Below are positions 1 to 5,079 of a stretch of 6,190 bases of DNA, piece after piece (position 1 is the first letter of the stretch; each line of letters starts with the position of its first letter). The notes below the pieces were generated by a model, which saw only the letters and a list, made by a program, of their open reading frames with translations, made no database searches and was not told where the DNA came from. The DNA is from an uncultured Acidobacteriota bacterium. GTDB taxonomy: Bacteria; Acidobacteriota; Blastocatellia; Pyrinomonadales; Pyrinomonadaceae. The stretch is taken from positions 1 through 6,190 of the forward strand of contig CAMLKY010000132.1 of NCBI GenBank assembly GCA_946480545.1. The letters run 5' to 3'. The position numbers and the translations under genes are program-made.

Positions 1-884
1 CCTGCCACGGGAGTAAGCGATTCGGCTGCGGTGGCAGCGGAATCAATGGTGGTGATCCCGTTGAGGTGAAGTGTGGCGGCGGTCGAGATCACGATGAACG
101 CGGCGATCAGACACGCGAAGGAAGTACCTACGATCACGTCGGCTCGGGCAAGCGGCAGATCGTCTGTATCCATCTGTTTTTCGACCACCGATGACTGAAC
201 GAACACCTGCATGAACGGGGTGATCGTCGTACCTATGAGCGCCATTATCATGAAGACGTAGGCGGTGTCGGTGCTAAACGAGGGTTCGACGAAACCAGCC
301 CCGACCTTGCGCCAGTCCGGTTTCGACAGAAAGGCCGAGATGACATAGCAAAAGAAAACGAGCGACATCAAAAGGAAGACTCGCTCGACCCGCTTCTGCG
401 AGCCGCGAACAACAAGCCACCAGACGAGGGCTGCCGTGATCGGGATCGAGAAGTAGCGCGGGACGCCAAGCAGTTCGGATGCCTGCGCGATACCGACGAA
501 TTCCGAGATGATGACGCCGGTATTGGCCACGAGGAGCGAAAGCATGATGAATGCCGTCCACCTGACGCCAAATTGTTCGCGTATCAGATCGGCGAGCCCT
601 TGCCCGGTCACGATTCCCATCCGCACGCACATTTCCTGGACGATGATCAGGGAAATGAGCATGGGGATGAACACCCAGAGAAGCGAGTATCCGAACCCGG
701 CACCGACGGTTGAATAGGTTGCGATCCCGCTTGCGTCGTTACCGGCGTTAGCGGCAATGATTCCGGGACCTAAAACGGCGAGGTATGCGACAAGCCTGTA
801 TTCCGACAGATTTCGACGTAGGCGCGAGGGAACGCGTCCCACTTTTTGCACCATGCTTTTTGGTGAAAAACGCGTCAGAAACAT
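1..884 (-). CDS. NRAMP-family divalent metal transporter, N-terminal part (runs off the window)
   Basis: An inner-membrane, probably proton-coupled carrier for a divalent metal. The 294 visible residues contain about seven hydrophobic helices; the rest lies beyond position 1. Family marks: the TM1 segment begins GPG (39-41) and carries DASG at 50-53, where classical members have DPGN; the conserved stretch Q83...R88-M-G-I-V-T-G leads into a LADLI segment; TM6 reads IGTTITPF (217-224), where classical members have the MPH triad. The metal-binding Asp is kept (D50), but Asn is G53, Met is T222 and His is F224. The family call is firm. Classical Mn/Fe specificity is doubtful, and a magnesium-type or uncharacterised branch is possible. 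The start at 884 is the first in-frame ATG; a second in-frame ATG at 854 is possible. Neither has a good Shine-Dalgarno site (AAGG lies about 14 nt before 884). It is divergent from ggt. Confidence 0.88.
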   Translation of the reverse strand, partial: MFLTRFSPKSMVQKVGRVPSRLRRNLSEYRLVAYLAVLGPGIIAANAGNDASGIATYSTVGAGFGYSLLWVFIPMLISLIIVQEMCVRMGIVTGQGLADLIREQFGVRWTAFIMLSLLVANTGVIISEFVGIAQASELLGVPRYFSIPITAALVWWLVVRGSQKRVERVFLLMSLVFFCYVISAFLSKPDWRKVGAGFVEPSFSTDTAYVFMIMALIGTTITPFMQVFVQSSVVEKQMDTDDLPLARADVIVGTSFACLIAAFIVISTAATLHLNGITTIDSAATAAESLTPVA

Positions 885-900
885 AGTATTTACTGTCGCC

Positions 901-932
901 TTCGATCATCTGTCGTTCGAATAAAAATCGAA
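901..932. repeat. Inverted repeat TTCGAT/ATCGAA in the leader of the metal transporter gene
   Basis: TTCGAT at 901-906 and ATCGAA at 927-932 form a perfect 6-bp inverted repeat around 20 nt, which itself contains the palindrome TTCGAA (916-921). It lies in the predicted 5' leader of the NRAMP gene, just after the candidate -10. It could be an operator for a metal-responsive repressor or a weak RNA hairpin. It does not match a regulator site that I can name. Confidence 0.3.
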
Positions 933-937
933 AAGAG

Positions 938-946
938 ACTATAGCA
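938..946 (-). promoter_or_regulatory. Candidate extended -10 promoter for the NRAMP gene
   Basis: Read on the minus strand this is TGC-TATAGT, an extended -10 element with five of six bases matching TATAAT. No convincing -35 hexamer is seen at the right distance, as is common with extended -10 promoters. It predicts a transcript start near 931 and a leader of about 47 nt before the ATG at 884. Confidence 0.4.
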
Positions 947-982
947 CAGGTCGCTACGCTGTTCGTTGCGGGTAACCGGACT

Positions 983-1010
983 TTGTCGCGCGTTTTAGTT
1001 TTGTTAGAGT
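983..1010 (+). promoter_or_regulatory. Weak candidate promoter for ggt, giving a nearly leaderless mRNA
   Basis: TTGTCG (983-988) and TAGAGT (1005-1010), with a 16-nt spacer, each match four of six consensus bases. Transcription would start about seven nt after 1010, essentially at the ATG at 1018. No strong Shine-Dalgarno site precedes that ATG (only AGAG, about 8 nt away), which fits a leaderless message. The hexamers are weak, so this remains a candidate. Confidence 0.25.
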
Positions 1011-1017
1011 TCCCGTT

Positions 1018-2763
1018 ATGAATGCTCTGCGTCGCCTCGCCGTCATCGTTCTTTGTTTTACGCTTCTCGGTACCTCAGTTGTCGCGGGACTCACTCCGCA
1101 GCCGGCCGCCGGACGCATGGCGTCGCGCGAACCCGCACGCGGGCGTCACGCGATGGTTGCGTCTCAACATCCGCTCGCATCGCAGATCGGTATCGATGTT
1201 CTGAAGCGCGGCGGCAACGCCGTCGACGCCGCGATCGCCGTCGGTCTGGCTCTGGCGGTTGTGTATCCCGAGGCGGGGAATATCGGCGGCAGTGGATTCA
1301 TGCTTTACCGGAGAAGCGACGGAGAGGCTTTCGCGATCGACTATCGCGAGATGGCACCGCGTGCGGCGACCCGCGATATGTACGTCGATAAGGACGGTAA
1401 CCTGATCAAGGGCGAAGGATCATCGACGATCGGCTACCGCGCGTCGGGCGTCCCGGGAACGCTTGCCGGGTTCGACCTGGCGTTTCGGAAGCACGGCTCC
1501 GGGAAGGTCAGATGGCGCGATCTCGTCGAGCCCGCGCGCGCCCTTGCACAGAATGGCTACGTCCTGACAGATCGTCTAGCGAATTTGTTCGTGAGCTACA
1601 AAGAGCACCTCGCAAAGTACCCCGACAGTAACCGCATATTCCTGAACAACGGACGTTATTTCAAAGAAGGGGACCGGCTTCGCCAGCCGGAGCTGGCCGC
1701 GACACTGGGAAGGGTGGCAACAGTCGGGGCTTCCGAATTCTACAGCGGTCGCACTGCTCAGATGATCGCCGCGGATATGAAGGCGAACGGCGGCCTGATC
1801 ACCGTCGAGGACCTTCGCAACTACAAGCCGCGCGAGCGCACGCCGCTACGGGGTACATATCGCGGGCACGAGATCATCACGATGCCTCCGCCTAGCTCCG
1901 GCGGCGTCGTCATGCTCCAGGTCCTCAATATGCTCGAGGGATATAACATTCGGTCGATGGGTTATAACTCGGCGGCGAAGTACCATCTGCTGGCCGAGGC
2001 GATGCGGCGCTCGTTCGCCGATCGAGCGGAATTTATGGCCGATCCCGATTTCGCAGACGTGCCGGTCACGAGGTTGATCGACAAGGAATATGCGAAGCGA
2101 AGGCGGTCGGATATAGATCTCGACAAGGCCAGTTCGAGTCGTGAGGTCGGTCACGGAAACGTCGCCTCAAGCGAGGGAAGCGAAACTACTCACTTCACAG
2201 TTATCGATGCTGCCGGCAACATCGTTTCCAACACCTACACTATCAACGATCTTTACGGATCGAGAGTGACCATCAAGGGAACGGGCGTTCTAATGAACGA
2301 TGAGATGGACGACTTTACCGCGCGCCCGGGAAAGCCGAACCTGTTTGGATTGATCCAAAGCGAGCGTAACAAGGTCGAGCCGATGAAGCGGCCCCTGTCG
2401 TCCATGACGCCGACGATCGTGATGCGAAGAGATGGCAAGCCATGGTTCGCACTCGGCGCCCGTGGCGGGCCGAGGATAATCACGGCTGTGCTTCAGACAG
2501 TGGTGAATGTGATTGATCACGACATGAATATCCAACGCGCGATCGATTCTCCGCGTGTTCACCAGCAATGGTTTCCGGATGAAATAATGTACGAGCCGTA
2601 CGGATTCTCGCCCGACACGCTAGCGATACTGCGCAAATACGGACATACCTTTCCTGAGAGACCGGGATATATCGCATCCGCGACGGCAATTATGATCGGG
2701 GAAGACGGGATAAGGCTTGGGGCTATCGACTCGCGCAGCGACGGTGAAGCGATCGGTTACTGA
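1018..2763 (+). CDS. ggt: Gamma-glutamyltransferase (exported, Ntn-hydrolase precursor)
   Basis: Cleaves the gamma-glutamyl bond of glutathione and related compounds, passing the glutamyl group to water or an amino acid, normally in the periplasm. Length (581 aa) fits the family. A signal peptide is visible: RR at 5-6, hydrophobic core 7-23, likely cut after VVA at 23. The large subunit shows GGNAVDAAIAV (65-75), GNIGGSGFML and IDYREMAP with R110, the equivalent of E. coli R114. Self-cleavage should occur before T390 in the ETTHF motif, making that Thr the nucleophile. N410 in TYTIN, E429 and D432 in NDEMDD, S461-S462 in RPLSSM and G483-G484 in ARGGPR match the substrate-binding set; the Glu at 429 is the human-type residue where E. 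coli has Gln. The lid loop (about 436-450) is present, with Phe443 where E. coli has the gating Tyr444. The protein looks intact and active. Its 3' end overlaps the convergent zinc-ribbon gene by 7 nt. Confidence 0.96.
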   Translation: MNALRRLAVIVLCFTLLGTSVVAGLTPQPAAGRMASREPARGRHAMVASQHPLASQIGIDVLKRGGNAVDAAIAVGLALAVVYPEAGNIGGSGFMLYRRSDGEAFAIDYREMAPRAATRDMYVDKDGNLIKGEGSSTIGYRASGVPGTLAGFDLAFRKHGSGKVRWRDLVEPARALAQNGYVLTDRLANLFVSYKEHLAKYPDSNRIFLNNGRYFKEGDRLRQPELAATLGRVATVGASEFYSGRTAQMIAADMKANGGLITVEDLRNYKPRERTPLRGTYRGHEIITMPPPSSGGVVMLQVLNMLEGYNIRSMGYNSAAKYHLLAEAMRRSFADRAEFMADPDFADVPVTRLIDKEYAKRRRSDIDLDKASSSREVGHGNVASSEGSETTHFTVIDAAGNIVSNTYTINDLYGSRVTIKGTGVLMNDEMDDFTARPGKPNLFGLIQSERNKVEPMKRPLSSMTPTIVMRRDGKPWFALGARGGPRIITAVLQTVVNVIDHDMNIQRAIDSPRVHQQWFPDEIMYEPYGFSPDTLAILRKYGHTFPERPGYIASATAIMIGEDGIRLGAIDSRSDGEAIGY

Positions 2764-2776
2764 TCTTCTTCTTTTT
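2746..2776 (+). terminator. Candidate weak intrinsic terminator of ggt, inside the convergent overlap
   Basis: GAAG (2746-2749) pairs with CTTC (2768-2771) and GATC (2751-2754) with GATC (2762-2765), with a small internal loop and a 7-nt apical loop. Five T residues follow at 2772-2776. The hairpin spans the ggt stop codon and the last codons of the opposite gene. The stem is AT-rich and broken, so it may work poorly. Confidence 0.3.
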
Positions 2777-3302
2777 GTAGAAGCTTTGTTGTTTGGTCGG
2801 TGACGCTTCCGGGCTGGTGTTGGAGTTCGTTCGTATCACGCCACGAGCCGGCCGTCGGGGACGTATATGCGGATGCCGGCATCGTTTGTGACGGCGGCAA
2901 TTGTCCTGCATGTTCCGCACCCCGGGACATTGTTGGAGTCGACGCGACCGAATTCGAGACTGATCCGCTATCCTCGAACATCAGCGCATACACGATCCTC
3001 AACACACCGCCGACCCCGAAAAGAAACAATCCGATAACGGGCAGGAAAGGTTCGATGTTGAGACCGATCGAGATCATTATCAGGATCGGTACTATCAGGA
3101 ACGTCAAAAGAAAAAGAAAAAATCCTTGTTTGATCCCGCGGCGTCTGGGGGAGTCGGACGCACCCGTGATAGAGGTTTTCTGTCCCGGTACGAGACCTCG
3201 GTTGGCCATCACCTCGGCAACCCCGGTCAGAAGAAAGCCGCACCGCGAACAAAATCGCGTCTCTTCGGAAACCTGGCGTTGACCGCATTGCGGGCAGTGC
3301 AT
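2757..3302 (-). CDS. Zinc-ribbon membrane protein with SVTxxTTKLL tail, paralog B
   Basis: Function unknown. The 181-residue protein has four parts. An N-terminal zinc ribbon has two CxxC knuckles (C3/C6 and C18/C21), expected to bind one Zn. A linker follows. Two hydrophobic helices lie at about 61-82 and 86-109. A long Pro/Ser/Thr-rich tail ends in PGSVTDQTTKLL (164-175) and an acidic-basic tip. It is a paralog of the gene just upstream (3308-3859), matching in the ribbon and the tail but differing between them. The ATG at 3302 lies 5 nt past the upstream stop, and AAGGA (3315-3319) sits 12 nt before it, so the two are probably co-transcribed and perhaps translationally coupled. With a short hairpin between the helices, both the ribbon and the tail could face the cytoplasm; this topology is inferred. 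Confidence 0.85.
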   Translation of the reverse strand: MHCPQCGQRQVSEETRFCSRCGFLLTGVAEVMANRGLVPGQKTSITGASDSPRRRGIKQGFFLFLLTFLIVPILIMISIGLNIEPFLPVIGLFLFGVGGVLRIVYALMFEDSGSVSNSVASTPTMSRGAEHAGQLPPSQTMPASAYTSPTAGSWRDTNELQHQPGSVTDQTTKLLQKEEDQ

Positions 3303-3307
3303 AGAGG

Positions 3308-3859
3308 CTACTCGTCCTTCTTCAAAAGCTTCGTCGTTCCCTCGGTCACGCTGCCGGGTCGTACCAGATCACCAGTATCCGGAGCTCGCCACGACCCCTC
3401 TGGCGGCATGTAAGTCGACGCGGGTTGCGACTGTTGCGGCGGCAGCGCCTGAGCCGCGGGGTTTCCGTACATTTGGGCCGGCTGATGAGGCGTCATCTGG
3501 TGGGCCGCAAGCTCATAAGATTTCGGGGCTTTTTTCAGAACGGCCAGCGAGAAGATCAGCAGCATCATGGTTGAGAATATGCCGAACACGGCGGACACGC
3601 CGGCGGCATCATCCTCGCCCGCGATCCCAAAGAACGCGGGCATCATCATGACGAAAAAGATGAACCAGAGCACCGTGAATACCAGGCCGTTCTTACGTGT
3701 AAAGATGGTGCTCTTGCCTTTGTAGAGCTCCGCCAATTGAGGCAGAAAGCCTCCATTCTCGAGCAGTTCTGCGACGAGTCCCAACTGGAAGCCGCATCGC
3801 GAACAGAATTTGGTTTGATCGGAAATTTGCTGCTGGCCGCAACGGGGACAATGCATCAT
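3308..3859 (-). CDS. Zinc-ribbon membrane protein with SVTxxTTKLL tail, paralog A
   Basis: Function unknown; first gene of a tandem pair. The 183-residue product opens with a zinc ribbon (C4/C7 and C19/C22) nearly the same as its neighbour's: both read HCPxCGQ and FCSRCGF. A linker follows, then two hydrophobic helices (about 58-80, rich in Phe and Met, and 87-108). The Gln/Pro-rich tail contains GSWR and ends in PGSVTEGTTKLL (168-179) followed by KKDE. Two ATGs stand side by side. GGAGAG at 3863-3868 is 5 nt from the first and 8 nt from the second (3856). The second gives better spacing and makes the N-terminus equal to the paralog's MHCP, so the true start may be 3856. Confidence 0.86.
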   Translation of the reverse strand: MMHCPRCGQQQISDQTKFCSRCGFQLGLVAELLENGGFLPQLAELYKGKSTIFTRKNGLVFTVLWFIFFVMMMPAFFGIAGEDDAAGVSAVFGIFSTMMLLIFSLAVLKKAPKSYELAAHQMTPHQPAQMYGNPAAQALPPQQSQPASTYMPPEGSWRAPDTGDLVRPGSVTEGTTKLLKKDE

Positions 3860-3862
3860 CTG

Positions 3863-3868
3863 CTCTCC
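3863..3868 (-). promoter_or_regulatory. Ribosome binding site GGAGAG of zinc-ribbon paralog A
   Basis: GGAGAG on the minus strand lies before the double ATG. The GGAG-to-ATG distance is 5 nt to 3859 and 8 nt to 3856, which favours the second ATG. Confidence 0.6.
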
Positions 3869-3911
3869 GTTAGTTCAGGTAACTCCGAATGTCTCGAACG
3901 TTAACGAATTC

Positions 3912-3936
3912 TTGCATGAAAATGTTCGCGATGCAA
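3912..3936. repeat. Inverted repeat TTGCAT-N13-ATGCAA upstream of the zinc-ribbon pair
   Basis: A perfect 6-bp inverted repeat (3912-3917 and 3931-3936) with a 13-nt spacer in the 106-bp gap upstream of the zinc-ribbon pair. It touches the T-tract of the terminator of the preceding unit. It may be an operator or chance. No clear promoter for the zinc-ribbon pair was found; TTGCAT with AAGAAT 17 nt later on the minus strand is a weak option. Confidence 0.25.
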
Positions 3937-3957
3937 AAAACTCGTCTGCGGCGAGCC
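3935..3957 (-). terminator. Candidate intrinsic terminator of the lipoprotein/DinB-like unit
   Basis: On the minus strand CTCG (3955-3952) pairs with CGAG (3944-3941) across a 7-nt loop. Two possible G-U pairs extend the stem at its base, and a run of six T follows (3940-3935). It lies just past the DinB-like stop codon at 3966. The stem is short but GC-rich. Confidence 0.45.
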
Positions 3958-3965
3958 GGGGCGCT

Positions 3966-4496
3966 TTACTGGCCCATCTGCGGAAGCTTTTCGTCCGAGA
4001 TCACCTGGTAGATCGCGAACGCCCGACCCTGAAAATGCTCGGCGCGAGCGAGTGTCCCGAGTAGAAGGTCGTGGATCGTCCGCAGCGTCTCAGGCGCCGG
4101 TATTTGTTTCAGCAGATCATCGTCCGCGGTGAAGAACCGGAAAGCCTGGACGCGCCTTGCCTCGACCTCCTCGACGTATCCCAGGACGCGCTCTACCGTG
4201 GACAACTCTTCCGGGAGTGTCCACTCGAACGGATCATCCCACAGTCTTGTCGTGATGCCTCCGCACGTCTGTTCGATCGTCCCCGCCGACCTGATGACGT
4301 ACTCGCCGCACGAGAACATCGCCATCGAGTGGCGAGTCTCGCGCGGTCTGCGAAACAGGTCGGCATCACTGACCGATTTGAGAAGCTCGATCGTACGAGC
4401 CGAAACCGACCGGAAGCTCCTGTCAAACGAGTCGAGAATCGTTCCCATAATGGAAAAGGCAACAGGCATGTTAGCCCGCTGCCTTGGAAAAGTCAT
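3966..4496 (-). CDS. DinB-like four-helix protein with a degenerate metal site (tentative)
   Basis: Tentatively a member of the DinB/YfiT four-helix-bundle superfamily, whose members usually bind a metal through three His and often act as thiol-dependent transferases. The call rests on overall pattern: mostly helical, about 160 residues, an opening helix (18-40) followed by a sensible 'SVSDADLFRRP' turn, and a final helix (about 139-167) containing AEHFQGRAF. Normal members have an HHRGQ-like motif there. Only H154 remains of the usual pair, and the mid-protein His position falls in CGEYVIRSAGTIE (63-75), which has none. It may therefore not bind metal as usual. The listed start at 4496 lies 13 nt after the lipoprotein stop and has no Shine-Dalgarno site; in-frame ATGs at 4469 and 4448 are alternatives, the latter closest to the first helix. 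Probably co-transcribed with the lipoprotein gene. Confidence 0.7.
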   Translation of the reverse strand: MTFPRQRANMPVAFSIMGTILDSFDRSFRSVSARTIELLKSVSDADLFRRPRETRHSMAMFSCGEYVIRSAGTIEQTCGGITTRLWDDPFEWTLPEELSTVERVLGYVEEVEARRVQAFRFFTADDDLLKQIPAPETLRTIHDLLLGTLARAEHFQGRAFAIYQVISDEKLPQMGQ

Positions 4497-4509
4497 TTAC
4501 GATCGTGAA

Positions 4510-4881
4510 CTACCGTTTCCGAAAACGCCGGTCCTTTTCATACAGCCCGAGGCCGTAGTTGCGCCCGTGCCAGTTAACGCCGCTTCCGATGCGTCCTTTT
4601 ACGCCGACCTGAGCGCCCTTTGTGGGCACCGCGTCCTCGGTGAAGATCCAGATCGAACCAGTGCCGTCATCGATCTTGTATGCACCGCCACGCAGCGGAG
4701 TCCCCGGGACGTTGATCCCATAACTATCGCGGACAGTTCCCGCGATGGCGACGTCGCGGTTCTGAAACCGGCCAGGATTTGCTTCGATATCTCCGATGCT
4801 AGTCCGATCAGGGCAGGCGGCCGCAAATAGTCCCGTCAGCACTACCAAACCCGAGAGCAAAAACTTTGATGTGTACCTCAT
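4510..4881 (-). CDS. Small OB-fold lipoprotein
   Basis: A 123-residue exported protein of unknown role. The N-terminus is a signal peptide with a positive start, a hydrophobic core (7-22) and a likely lipobox FAAAC with C23 as the lipidated residue; Ala at -3 is less typical than Leu. The mature part reads as a small OB fold (about 42-98): strand VAIAGTV (44-50), then AYKIDDGTGSIWIF (67-80), a Gly-rich turn typical of the tRNA_anti/BOF-type OB fold, then AQVGVKGRI (90-98). A short basic tail follows. Such domains bind nucleic acid or other ligands in other proteins; here, outside the cytoplasm, the ligand is unknown. The start is firm: AAGGAG lies 5 nt before the ATG, and a good promoter lies further upstream. 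The DinB-like gene follows 13 nt after its stop. Confidence 0.86.
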   Translation of the reverse strand: MRYTSKFLLSGLVVLTGLFAAACPDRTSIGDIEANPGRFQNRDVAIAGTVRDSYGINVPGTPLRGGAYKIDDGTGSIWIFTEDAVPTKGAQVGVKGRIGSGVNWHGRNYGLGLYEKDRRFRKR

Positions 4882-4886
4882 TTGTT

Positions 4887-4892
4887 CTCCTT
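4887..4892 (-). promoter_or_regulatory. Ribosome binding site AAGGAG of the OB-fold lipoprotein
   Basis: AAGGAG on the minus strand, 5 nt before the ATG at 4881. It is the strongest Shine-Dalgarno site in the window and fixes this start. Confidence 0.8.
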
Positions 4893-4936
4893 ACAAGCTC
4901 AAGTATTCGGGAAGAGCAGTGACTTTCTAGTGATTC

Positions 4937-4945
4937 ATTATACCA
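4937..4945 (-). promoter_or_regulatory. Extended -10 promoter of the lipoprotein/DinB-like unit
   Basis: Read on the minus strand: TGG-TATAAT, a perfect -10 hexamer with the TGn extension. The -35 region is poor. Transcription should start near 4930, giving a leader of about 48 nt. The design resembles the candidate promoter of the NRAMP gene, which also has an extended -10 and a leader of about 47 nt. Confidence 0.65.
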
Positions 4946-5019
4946 ACAAAATGTTTGCCTAAAGTTGGCTTTTCTGCGATTCTTAGACCGCCCAGAACAA
5001 GTGGGAGAGCTACCCGAAG

Positions 5020-5062
5020 GCGGGCGAGTGTTGCGACCCAAGCGTCGGATACGGTCGCCCGC
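5020..5062 (+). repeat. GC-rich 8-bp inverted repeat in the leader of the CrtC-like gene
   Basis: GCGGGCGA (5020-5027) and TCGCCCGC (5055-5062) are perfect inverted copies around a 27-nt loop. The loop holds a smaller stem, CGAC (5034-5037) with GTCG (5044-5047). The structure ends 17 nt before the ATG at 5080. It could be an RNA leader element or an operator. No convincing promoter for this gene was found in the 198-bp gap. Confidence 0.4.
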
Positions 5063-5079
5063 TCTCAACTTCGACGGCT

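Noticed and set aside
274..630. Minus-strand frame of 118 codons in the first 900 bp
   Set aside because: An Arg-rich shadow frame of the NRAMP gene, which reads through the region in a different frame with clear family motifs.
1018..2763. Cephalosporin acylase as an alternative identity for the GGT-like gene
   Set aside because: The lid loop, R110, N410, D432 and SS461-462 all match true gamma-glutamyltransferases, so the acylase branch is less likely.
2800..3282. Plus-strand open frame of 160 codons
   Set aside because: It is antisense to zinc-ribbon paralog B, whose CxxC pairs, helices and paralog match make the minus strand the real one.
3899..3906. Palindrome CGTTAACG upstream of the zinc-ribbon pair
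   Set aside because: A single short palindrome with no second copy and no known regulator match that I can name.
4129..4830. Long plus-strand open frame (233 codons)
   Set aside because: It runs antisense across both the DinB-like gene and the lipoprotein gene, which have better protein features, a promoter and a ribosome site. Its translation shows no recognisable domain.
4943..4968. CCAAC/GTTGG inverted repeat next to the lipoprotein promoter
   Set aside because: Only 5 bp with a 16-nt spacer, and partly made of the -10 extension; likely chance.
4808..5068. Minus-strand open frame covering most of the 4882-5079 gap
   Set aside because: It overlaps the lipoprotein start and its promoter in another frame and shows no ribosome site or recognisable motif.
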